Assembly (NCBI GenBank): GCA_020053185.1
Contig: JAGVNP010000124.1
Location: 1-7,682 of the forward strand
Origin: Deltaproteobacteria bacterium
GTDB taxonomy: Bacteria; Desulfobacterota; Desulfomonilia; UBA1062
DNA: 7,682 bases
Direction: 5' to 3'
Shown: piece by piece, positions 1 to 6,090 of the stretch
How positions within the stretch are numbered: position 1 is the stretch's first letter
Layout of the letters: each line of letters begins with the position of its first letter
Made by a program: the position numbers and the translations under genes
Notes under the pieces: generated by a model
Seen by the model: only the letters and a program-made list of their open reading frames with translations
Told to the model about the DNA's origin: nothing
Database searches by the model: none

Positions 1-882
1 ATCGATATTTGGCGTGGCATAACCTACATACTCGCAATTCTTTTTTGCAATATCAGGCCGCAGCATAAAGTTGATGAATTTATGGGCATTCTCGATATTT
101 TTGGCAGCAGCAGGTATCACCATACTGTCAACCCAAAATATAGCTCCTTCTTTAGGATAGATGAATTTTATGTCAGGGTTTTCCTTATTCGCCTGATAAA
201 CTTCACCGCCCCAGATCTGACCGATAAAGACCTCATTATTGAGGAACGGCTGCCGAGGAGAGTCTGAGTTAAAAACTTTCACATTCGGCTTGAGCAGTTT
301 CAGCTTTTCATATGCCTGTTTGATATGCTCAGGGTCTGTGTCATTACCGGAATATCCGAGCGACCGCAGAGACATGGCAAAAACCTCCCTCACATCATCC
401 ATGAGCAGCACATTACCCTTGTATTCCGGACGCCAGAGATCATTCCAGCTTGTAATCTTAGCCGGATCAATCATTTTACTGTTAACGGCAATAGCAGATG
501 ATCCCCACATATAAGGCACACTGTAGGCATTGTCAGGATCATATGGCTTATCAAGCAGCACAGGATTTATATGTCTGAGGTTATCCAATTTACCGTGATC
601 AAGGGCTTTGAGCATACCAAACTTACGCATGCGGTCTACATAGTAAGTTGAAGGAAACACCACGTCATAACCGCCATCTTTTACGATCTTGAGCTTTGCA
701 AACATGGTCTCATTGCTCTCGTACGTAGAATATCTGACCTTGATTCCTGTCTCTTTTTCAAACAGCTTGATCACCGCTGGATCAATATATTCAGACCAGT
801 TAAATACAAACACCTCCTGCTTCCTGGCGCATGATGGGAGCAGGAATGCCAGCAATGCACATATCACAAAAACCTTTTTCAT
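1..882 (-). CDS. potD: Spermidine/putrescine ABC transporter substrate-binding lipoprotein PotD (3' end beyond window)
   Basis: This is the extracytoplasmic polyamine receptor that delivers substrate to PotBC. I translated 294 codons from ATG at 882 with no stop before the window edge; E. coli PotD is about 348 residues, so roughly the last 50 are missing. The N-terminus is a short signal peptide ending in Leu-Leu-Pro-Ser-Cys (Cys18), which looks like a lipobox. Residues that contact spermidine in E. coli PotD are all found at an offset of minus five: W29, E31 and Y32 in FNWSEY, S78 and Y80 in STYYVD, D163 and E166 in DDVREVF, W224, W250 and D252 in FWVDS, and Y288 in VGYATPN. E. coli Thr35 is Ser30 here. 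The start overlaps the potC stop by four bases (ATGA), and a strong AAAGGAGG lies 8-10 bases upstream, inside potC. PotD fits much better than a generic solute-binding protein; preference for spermidine over putrescine is inferred. Confidence 0.95.
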   Translation of the reverse strand, partial: MKKVFVICALLAFLLPSCARKQEVFVFNWSEYIDPAVIKLFEKETGIKVRYSTYESNETMFAKLKIVKDGGYDVVFPSTYYVDRMRKFGMLKALDHGKLDNLRHINPVLLDKPYDPDNAYSVPYMWGSSAIAVNSKMIDPAKITSWNDLWRPEYKGNVLLMDDVREVFAMSLRSLGYSGNDTDPEHIKQAYEKLKLLKPNVKVFNSDSPRQPFLNNEVFIGQIWGGEVYQANKENPDIKFIYPKEGAIFWVDSMVIPAAAKNIENAHKFINFMLRPDIAKKNCEYVGYATPNID

Positions 883-1652
883 CTGTTCGTCTCCTCCTTT
901 GTGATAAAATGCGCAACTGTAACGGTCACTAAGGATAACAGAAACATTACCGCACTTAAAGCATTGATCTCAGGCTTGATGCCCAGACGCACCATGGAAT
1001 AGATCTTTAATGGGAGTATCTCAAATGCCGGACCAGTAGTAAAGAAACTCACAATCACATCATCGAGTGAAAGTGTGAAGCTCAAGAGCCATCCTGCGAC
1101 GATCGCCGGCATGAGCATAGGCATCATGATATGCAAAAACATCTGCAGCTCATTTGCACCAAGATCCTTTGCTACATCAATCACGTTACGGTCAAACCCG
1201 CTTATACGCGCATACACAGTGACCACCACAAAGGGAAGACAGAATGTGATATGCGCAAGCAAGAGAGTAAATGCCCCGGTTTTTAACCCTATCATCACAA
1301 AGAACATGAGCAGCGATATGCCCATGACAATATCAGGGCTCATCATGAGCATATAGATAAATGAATACATGACCTGACGGCCCCAGAACTTGTAACGATA
1401 AAATGCAACTGCCGCGAGCGTGCCCAGAATGGTTGCAACTATGCTCGCAGAGAATGCAATGATAAGGGAGTTGAAAAATGCCTCCATAAGCGGCCCGTCA
1501 GTAAAGAGTTCATTATACCATTTAAAAGTAAATCCCTGCCAGTTGGTAGAATATTTTGTGTTATTGAACGAGTAAATCACAAGAACCAAAATCGGCGCAT
1601 AAAGAAAAAGATAGACGAAAGAAAGGTAGATAAATCGAAGACTCTTCCTCAC
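879..1652 (-). CDS. potC: Spermidine/putrescine ABC transporter permease PotC
   Basis: This is an inner-membrane permease subunit of the polyamine importer, 257 residues (E. coli PotC is about 264). About six membrane segments can be seen near residues 8-29, 60-86, 95-120, 126-146, 182-204 and 230-250. The cytoplasmic EAA loop that docks on the ATPase is at 159-182: DVAKDLGA, then a run ending in the usual Met-Pro before the fifth helix. The start is GTG at 1652, because the frame has no ATG near the family N-terminus and a GGAGG (1660-1664) sits 7 bases upstream. This GTG overlaps the potB stop as GTGA, and the potC stop overlaps the potD start as ATGA, so three genes are chained by 4-base overlaps. 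The assignment as PotC rather than PotB rests on length, gene order and N-terminal style. Confidence 0.94.
   Translation of the reverse strand: MRKSLRFIYLSFVYLFLYAPILVLVIYSFNNTKYSTNWQGFTFKWYNELFTDGPLMEAFFNSLIIAFSASIVATILGTLAAVAFYRYKFWGRQVMYSFIYMLMMSPDIVMGISLLMFFVMIGLKTGAFTLLLAHITFCLPFVVVTVYARISGFDRNVIDVAKDLGANELQMFLHIMMPMLMPAIVAGWLLSFTLSLDDVIVSFFTTGPAFEILPLKIYSMVRLGIKPEINALSAVMFLLSLVTVTVAHFITKEETNR
893..900 (-). promoter_or_regulatory. Ribosome binding site of potD, inside potC
   Basis: The minus strand reads AAAGGAGG here, nearly a full anti-Shine-Dalgarno match, a suitable distance before the ATG at 882. It lies inside the last codons of potC. Together with the ATGA overlap it supports the potD start and allows strong independent initiation for the binding protein, which is usually needed in excess over the permeases. 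Confidence 0.8.
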
Positions 1653-2509
1653 CTTACGCCCTCCATGCTGGTATGTGCCTTACGCGAGCTTAAGAAGTAT
1701 CCATAGAGGAACAGACCCATGAGAGCAGTCAGTATCATACTTGCTGCAGACCCGAGCGGCCAGTTGCCGGTTGTCAGAAACTGGTTTTTGATGAAATTTC
1801 CAATCAGCATAGACCGGGCTCCACCCAAGAGATCGGGGATATAAAAAAGTCCGAGCGCAGGCAAAAACACCATGATGCTCCCTGCAGCAATCCCTGGCAG
1901 AGTGAGTGGCAGAACAACATGTAAAAACACATGACGTGAAGGTGCGCCAAGATCTTGCGCAACTTCGATCAGAGTCCAATCAAGCTTCTGAATCGATGAA
2001 TAGAGCGGCAGGATCATGAATGGCAGCAGCGTATAAACAAGCCCGATAAACACCGAGGTCTCGGTATAAAGAATATTAAGAGGCTGATCGATCCATCCCA
2101 TGTATAAAAGAAATGTATTGATAATGCCGTTTGCCTTGAACAGAATGATCAGTGCATACGTCCTGATCAAAGATGATGTCCAGAATGGAATAATCATTAA
2201 AAGAAGTAAAATGCGCCTTATTTTCTCATCAATGCGGGTAAGTATGTAGGCAAACGGATAGCCTACAAGCAAAGTAATTACCGTGGTGCCAAATGCCAGG
2301 ATAAAAGAATTTTTGCACACCTCAAGAAAAATCGGCGAGAATATCGCCTGGTAGTTCTCGAAAGTGAATGTCCAGCGGATAATCCTGCTGATGTCGTGCT
2401 CCAAAAAACTGAACAGTGCTACGAAAAGATACGGCACTATGACAAAAACAGTGATCCAGAGCAGGGTCAAGCCTATGGCAGTGCTTCTGAACCGGCTCTT
2501 TTTTACCAT
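1649..2509 (-). CDS. potB: Spermidine/putrescine ABC transporter permease PotB
   Basis: This is an inner-membrane permease that pairs with PotC to form the polyamine channel. It has 286 residues, the usual PotB length. A basic N-terminus (KKSRFR) precedes the first hydrophobic helix at about 12-36; further segments lie near 68-92, 98-125, 150-172, 205-228 and 252-275. The ATPase-docking EAA loop is at 182-205 and reads EVAQDLGA followed by a stretch ending in Leu-Pro-Gly. The ATG at 2509 lies two bases beyond the potA TAG, with only a weak GGG-type site just before it, so translation is probably coupled to potA. The stop overlaps the GTG start of potC. The binding-protein-dependent permease family is certain; the PotB name follows from order and similarity of layout to E. 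coli potABCD. Confidence 0.94.
   Translation of the reverse strand: MVKKSRFRSTAIGLTLLWITVFVIVPYLFVALFSFLEHDISRIIRWTFTFENYQAIFSPIFLEVCKNSFILAFGTTVITLLVGYPFAYILTRIDEKIRRILLLLMIIPFWTSSLIRTYALIILFKANGIINTFLLYMGWIDQPLNILYTETSVFIGLVYTLLPFMILPLYSSIQKLDWTLIEVAQDLGAPSRHVFLHVVLPLTLPGIAAGSIMVFLPALGLFYIPDLLGGARSMLIGNFIKNQFLTTGNWPLGSAASMILTALMGLFLYGYFLSSRKAHTSMEGVR
1660..1664 (-). promoter_or_regulatory. Ribosome binding site supporting the GTG start of potC
   Basis: GGAGG on the minus strand, 7 bases before GTG at 1652 and inside the final codons of potB. It decides the unusual start codon, since no nearby in-frame ATG would keep the first membrane segment. Confidence 0.7.
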
Positions 2510-2511
2510 CC

Positions 2512-3597
2512 CTACATCACCACTTCCCAGCCAAAAGGCCAGTTGATGTGCACCCTCTGTCCCTCGCGGAAGACCACATCCTCCTGATCTTCATTGAAGA
2601 ACTGGGTAACGAATATCGTCTCTCCTGCATCAATGGTGATAATTAAATCAACAGTTTTTCCCTTGTAGATAACGTTTTCAATTCTGCCGGCAAGCGCAGG
2701 ATCAGTGATTGACTCTGCCTCATCGCGAAATACTATAATGTCCTCAGGCCTCAGTAAAACTCTGACATCCTGACCTTCTGAAATATTCTTGCGGTTCTGC
2801 ACTTCAAAAGACTGACCATGGATACTTACAATTGCGCTTCCGTTGTCTATGCGCAGCACTTTACCTTCAAACACGTTAATCTCACCTACAAATCGGGCCA
2901 CAAACATGTTTTGAGGTTCTTCATAGATCTCGATCGGTGTCCCGACCTGCTCTATTTTGCCAACATTCATAACCGCTATGCGATCCGACATGCTGATGGC
3001 TTCTTCCTGATCATGTGTGACAAACACAAAAGTAATACCGAGCTGCCTGTGGATACGCTTGAGCTCTATCTCCATCTCCTGCCTGAGCCTGTAGTCGAGC
3101 GCACTCAAAGGTTCGTCCAGAAGAAGCACCTGCGGCTTATTCACAATAGCCCGCGCCATAGCAACGCGCTGCTGCTGGCCGCCGGAGAGCTGATAAGGCA
3201 TTCTCTTTTCCAAACCAGCGAGCTTTACAATATCGAGCGCTTCCATGACCTCTCGATCAATATTGTTTTTGTCGTATTTTTTCATCCTGAGGCCAAAAGC
3301 GATGTTGTCAAAGATGGTCATGTGAGGGAACAGGGCATAGCTCTGGAATACTGTGTTGACATTTCTCTTGTTGGGCGGGATAGAGTTCATGCGAGAACCG
3401 GCCATGCAGATCTCGCCTTCGTCGAGGTTCTCAAAACCAGCAATTAATCTGAGTACTGTGGTTTTGCCGCAGCCGGATGGGCCGAGGAGTGTGAGAAACT
3501 CCCCCTGAAATATATCTATATCAAGCGCATTAACAGCAACTACATCACCAAAGCGCTTTGTTACCCCCCGTAAGCTTACAATGGGCAACTTCTCCAT
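2512..3597 (-). CDS. potA: Spermidine/putrescine ABC transporter ATP-binding protein PotA
   Basis: This is the cytoplasmic ATPase that drives the PotBC channel, 361 residues (E. coli PotA is about 378). All ATPase motifs are intact: Walker A GPSGCGKTT at 39-47, Q-loop Gln85, signature LSGGQQQR at 137-144, Walker B VLLLDEP at 157-163 with Asp161 and Glu162, D-loop SALD at 165-168, and switch His195. After about residue 240 comes a C-terminal beta-rich region of TOBE type, with LLRPEDI at 281-287, as in PotA/MalK-like ATPases where this part has regulatory roles. The ATG at 3597 is preceded by GGAGG (3606-3610), 8 bases away. It is the first gene of the pot cluster and follows the 122-base spacer. 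General polyamine/iron/sugar ATPases share this layout; the PotA call depends on the downstream potBCD genes. Confidence 0.95.
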   Translation of the reverse strand: MEKLPIVSLRGVTKRFGDVVAVNALDIDIFQGEFLTLLGPSGCGKTTVLRLIAGFENLDEGEICMAGSRMNSIPPNKRNVNTVFQSYALFPHMTIFDNIAFGLRMKKYDKNNIDREVMEALDIVKLAGLEKRMPYQLSGGQQQRVAMARAIVNKPQVLLLDEPLSALDYRLRQEMEIELKRIHRQLGITFVFVTHDQEEAISMSDRIAVMNVGKIEQVGTPIEIYEEPQNMFVARFVGEINVFEGKVLRIDNGSAIVSIHGQSFEVQNRKNISEGQDVRVLLRPEDIIVFRDEAESITDPALAGRIENVIYKGKTVDLIITIDAGETIFVTQFFNEDQEDVVFREGQRVHINWPFGWEVVM

Positions 3598-3617
3598 CCA
3601 TACCGCCTCCGTTTGTG

Positions 3618-3656
3618 ATTATAAGCGTCTCTATAATAGTTAAACCTATTTGACAA
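3618..3656 (-). promoter_or_regulatory. Possible weak promoter region before potA
   Basis: The minus strand has TTGTCA at 3656-3651, five of six bases of a sigma-70 -35 box. At 17 bases spacing the -10 position reads TAGAGA, a poor match; at 15 bases it reads TATAGA. A perfect TATAAT at 3623-3618 lacks a reasonable -35 box at 16-18 bases and would leave a leader of only about 14 bases. The position fits a pot promoter, but the boxes do not combine well. Confidence 0.22.
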
Positions 3657-3671
3657 CAGAGATTTTCCTGT

Positions 3672-3696
3672 AAAAAAACCAGAAGACTTTCCAGTC
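3672..3696 (-). terminator. Weak candidate terminator after acyl-CoA dehydrogenase gene
   Basis: On the minus strand GACT-GGAA-AGTC can form a four-pair stem with a four-base loop (3696-3685). It is followed after six bases (TTCTGG) by seven Ts (3678-3672). The stem is short, not GC-rich, and separated from the T-run, so it would terminate poorly if at all. Confidence 0.2.
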
Positions 3697-3719
3697 AAAG
3701 AATTTCTCCATTCGCTCTT

Positions 3720-4991
3720 TTATTTTTTTGTCTCGTGCACCTTCCACATATCATCATCATTGAAACAGCGCTCAGTTTCATCAGGATGCATTGCATCTTT
3801 TTCCATATGTCTGCGATCATAGGGCTGGTTCAAGATCTCGTCATAGTATTCGTGCTGTATCATGAGATTCATAATCTGGGATGTTCCTGTCCAGATAAGG
3901 GCAAGCCGAATGTCGCGCAGGGCACGTTCGATTGGATATACTTCAGTATACCCTACACCTCCCATAACCTGCATTGCATTGTTCACAACATTCCAGGCAG
4001 CCTCTGTTGCAAACCGTTTGGCCTCACTCACGATCCTGCGTTTGTTTTTATAATCTTCATCCACTGATTTTGCAGCCATATAGGTAATTGCACGAGCAGC
4101 ATCAAGCTGAGTAATGGAATCTGCAACCATGAAGTTAACTGCCTGGAATTTCTTAATCAACTTGCCGAATGCAGCACGCTTATTCGAATACCGCACTGCA
4201 AGATCAAGAGCACCCCACACACCAAGACAGCCGGAAGCTGATGTGAGTCTCTCAGGGATCATCATCTGATTAAAGCAAAGAGCACCGCCATGGAGCTCTC
4301 CTACCAGGTTTTCTTTGGGCACCTTCACGTTGCGGAATACAAGCCTGCCTGTTCCTCCCCCCCTGCAGCCCAAAAGCCCGTAATGGTACTCAGTCTCTAC
4401 GCCAGGGCCTTTGTCAACGATGAGCAAACTGATGCGATTGTATTTGTCTGCTTTTTCGTCAAAATTAGTCTTGCAGTAAACAAGGAAGAAATCTGATCCG
4501 TCTGCACCTACTACAAAGCGCTTCTGACCATTGACCAGGAAGTGATCACCTTTGAGTTCTGCCCTTGTTGTTGCGCCGAAAAAGTCAGATCCCCCCCTGG
4601 GTTCTGTAAGCGCCTCAGCAGCAACGAGCTTTCCTTTGATATACGGCTTCAGATATTTTTCTTTCTGAGCTTCTGTTCCAAATTGGTTAAGCGCCTCACC
4701 CACGATAGAAGGCATTACAAAAGCGCATCCCAGGGCCATGCCTAAGCATCCGATCTCTTCATTTGCAGCTACCTCTGCAACCCAGGACATCTCCCGGCCA
4801 CCTAATTTCTTGGGAAAGCGAATGCCACGAAGATTGCGTGCTGCAAGCTTTTCTACAAATTCTTCTCTTGGATAAACGATCTCGTCCTTGTCCATTTTTC
4901 GCAAAAAATCGCTTGATATCTCTTCACGTACAAATTTGCGTGCCTCATCCCTTACTGCCTTTTCTTCAGGCTTTAGTAAAAAGTCGTACAT
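3720..4991 (-). CDS. Acyl-CoA dehydrogenase family flavoprotein
   Basis: This predicted FAD enzyme introduces the alpha-beta double bond into an acyl-CoA and passes electrons to an electron-transfer flavoprotein; it is cytoplasmic. It has 423 residues: N-terminal helical domain about 5-115, middle beta domain about 121-225, and C-terminal helical domain about 232-380. The family signature in the middle domain is intact at 127-139 (ALTEPRGGSDFFG). The second signature near 341-360 (QVMGGVGY...ERALRD) is intact except Val351, where Asp/Glu/Asn is usual. The position of the MCAD catalytic Glu is Thr368 (IWTGTSQ), but Glu247 in IPERL aligns with the base used by isovaleryl-CoA and long-chain enzymes. 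A charged tail of about 35 residues (389-423) follows the domain. GGAGG at 4997-5001 supports the ATG at 4991. It lies 54 bases after the DUF2804 gene with no visible terminator, so co-transcription is likely. The acyl substrate cannot be read from sequence. Confidence 0.93.
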   Translation of the reverse strand: MYDFLLKPEEKAVRDEARKFVREEISSDFLRKMDKDEIVYPREEFVEKLAARNLRGIRFPKKLGGREMSWVAEVAANEEIGCLGMALGCAFVMPSIVGEALNQFGTEAQKEKYLKPYIKGKLVAAEALTEPRGGSDFFGATTRAELKGDHFLVNGQKRFVVGADGSDFFLVYCKTNFDEKADKYNRISLLIVDKGPGVETEYHYGLLGCRGGGTGRLVFRNVKVPKENLVGELHGGALCFNQMMIPERLTSASGCLGVWGALDLAVRYSNKRAAFGKLIKKFQAVNFMVADSITQLDAARAITYMAAKSVDEDYKNKRRIVSEAKRFATEAAWNVVNNAMQVMGGVGYTEVYPIERALRDIRLALIWTGTSQIMNLMIQHEYYDEILNQPYDRRHMEKDAMHPDETERCFNDDDMWKVHETKK

Positions 4992-5045
4992 CTTTACCTC
5001 CTTTGTACTAAGCTAATGAAACTTCTGTATAACCCTTAATCTCAA
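4992..5045. other. Short spacer between DUF2804 and acyl-CoA dehydrogenase genes
   Basis: These 54 bases carry the acyl-CoA dehydrogenase ribosome binding site (GGAGG, 5001-4997, 5 bases before the ATG). I see no hairpin with a T-run and no paired promoter hexamers, which favours transcriptional read-through. Confidence 0.55.
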
Positions 5046-6038
5046 CTACCACTTTGCATAGTGATCTTCTGCAAAGCCAGGTAGTCCTGCAATTGATATC
5101 ACTTCGCCGCTGTCTGTCTCAATAGAGCCTTCATATATGCCCATGAGCTGGGTAAAACGCGAGGCAATAAGAAAAGCACTTATCTTTTCTCCCCTGTGTT
5201 TTTCAGGGAAAAACGACAGATCAACCTTCTTGTCGAACGAAGTTATATGCCAGGGCTTGAATAGATCCTTGTTGTCAAAGACAAAATTAACTGTATCAAC
5301 CTTGGTCCTTTTGCCATCAACCATGAAAAAATTCTCGGTAAAGCTCGTCTCGTTCACACCGCAGGAGAGGTTTAATCCAAATGACCGGCTGTCAGGTAGT
5401 GTGCCTGAAATCGATGCCCAGTTCCAGCATGTTTTTCTCCGCATATACCCGCATGTCCAGTCAATAGCTGCCATATAGGCTGGCGATGAAATATCAATGG
5501 TCTTGCCGCCAAGAACCATCTTGCCGCTGACCTTTATAGGGTTTGTCTTCTCCACATACACCCAATCCCTGTATCCTGCCCTTGTGCATATACGTAGCGG
5601 CTTTGCATTTTTCAGGTCCAGATCAAAGTCCAGATCAAGATCCTTTCCTTGCGCCTTTACTTTGCCTGCATCCATATCGATCTTAAATTTTCCCATGCTG
5701 AAACGTGCCTTGAGCTTGTCAGGATATGGCTCGATAAAAATATTTTTTAAAGACGGTGCAAGTTTGGATGTCTCTTTCATTTCATTGTTTTTCTTGTCAT
5801 ACACATACAGAAAACCATTTGCAGCATAATGGAGATCAACTACTGCCATACCAATTATGTATTCAGGCCCGATAATACCGACAAACGCAAACTGGTTAGC
5901 CTTGATACGTCTCCACCACCTGGGGATCTCCAGGCCCATTGGAGTCTCAAGCGGGTAATCAAGATAATTTATATGATCAATTGGTTCATCGTAGATGCCG
6001 AATTTTACGAGCCCCTTTTCATCAACAAGATTTTTCAT
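5046..6038 (-). CDS. DUF2804 family protein of unknown function
   Basis: The 330-residue product matches my recollection of the DUF2804 family in length and landmarks: an N-terminal ETPMGLEIPRWWRRIKAN-type segment near residues 31-48, a central aromatic-rich DWTCGYMRRKTCWNWAS motif at 193-209, then Gly-x-Asn and Glu-Asn (235-236) and a Val-Asp-Gly (240-242). The family is predicted mostly beta, and I suspect a lipocalin/AttH-like barrel, but no activity is established that I know of. No signal peptide or membrane helix is visible. Residues 133-142 form an unusual alternating Asp/hydrophobic run (DLDLDFDLDL). I chose ATG at 6038 over the upstream ATG at 6053 because GAGGGG (6051-6046) lies 7 bases before 6038, whereas 6053 has only AT-rich sequence before it. 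The gene sits 52 bases after the acylase gene and 54 before the acyl-CoA dehydrogenase, suggesting a shared lipid or acyl pathway. Confidence 0.85.
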   Translation of the reverse strand: MKNLVDEKGLVKFGIYDEPIDHINYLDYPLETPMGLEIPRWWRRIKANQFAFVGIIGPEYIIGMAVVDLHYAANGFLYVYDKKNNEMKETSKLAPSLKNIFIEPYPDKLKARFSMGKFKIDMDAGKVKAQGKDLDLDFDLDLKNAKPLRICTRAGYRDWVYVEKTNPIKVSGKMVLGGKTIDISSPAYMAAIDWTCGYMRRKTCWNWASISGTLPDSRSFGLNLSCGVNETSFTENFFMVDGKRTKVDTVNFVFDNKDLFKPWHITSFDKKVDLSFFPEKHRGEKISAFLIASRFTQLMGIYEGSIETDSGEVISIAGLPGFAEDHYAKW

Positions 6039-6090
6039 AGCCCTTCCCCTCATGTTTTAGAATAAATTATTTATATCAGTGTTCAGCAAA
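6039..6090. other. Short AT-rich spacer between acylase and DUF2804 genes
   Basis: An AT-rich, nearly palindromic stretch lies at 6061-6074, followed on the minus strand by the DUF2804 ribosome site. There is no GC-rich stem followed by Ts, so no convincing terminator; the TATAAA-like bases have no properly spaced -35 box. Confidence 0.45.
6041..6051 (-). promoter_or_regulatory. Ribosome binding site deciding the DUF2804 start
   Basis: The minus strand reads GAGGGGAAGGG between two in-frame ATG codons (6053 and 6038). Its GAGGGG part lies 7 bases before the second ATG, while nothing similar precedes the first. This favours the shorter protein. Confidence 0.6.

Larger units (their letters stand above)
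3598..3719. other. Spacer between acyl-CoA dehydrogenase gene and potA
   Basis: This 122-base stretch is the longest without a gene in the window. On the minus strand it contains, in order: a small hairpin followed by a T-run (3696-3672), a TTGTCA hexamer (3656-3651), an exact TATAAT (3623-3618) too close to the start to leave a normal leader, and the potA ribosome binding site GGAGG (3610-3606). Overall it is the most likely place for a break between two transcription units, but no single element is strong. Confidence 0.6.

Noticed and set aside
1..882. Small plus-strand frames at 82-267, 239-514 and 689-904
   Set aside because: All are antisense to potD, which reads continuously on the minus strand from 882 to the left edge with every polyamine-contact residue in place.
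1680..1979. 99-codon minus-strand frame inside potB
   Set aside because: It is a Cys/Arg/Ser-rich shadow in another frame of potB, whose own frame encodes the conserved EAA loop there.
2818..3447. 209-codon plus-strand open frame
   Set aside because: It lies entirely antisense to potA, whose ATPase motifs are all intact; its translation is rich in His/Arg/Asn with no recognisable domain, and no ribosome site precedes it.
3599..3601. Alternative ATG four bases before the potA start
   Set aside because: It is out of frame with the PotA protein; the ATG at 3597 gives the expected MEKLPIVSLRGVTKRFG-like N-terminus with proper ribosome-site spacing.
5137..5829. Two plus-strand frames of about 110 codons each (5137-5478 and 5497-5829)
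   Set aside because: Both are antisense to the DUF2804 gene, show no family features, and are best explained as shadows.
6061..6074. AT-rich near-palindrome as terminator or operator
   Set aside because: The stem would be only A-T pairs with mismatches and no following T-run; chance symmetry in AT-rich spacer DNA is more likely.
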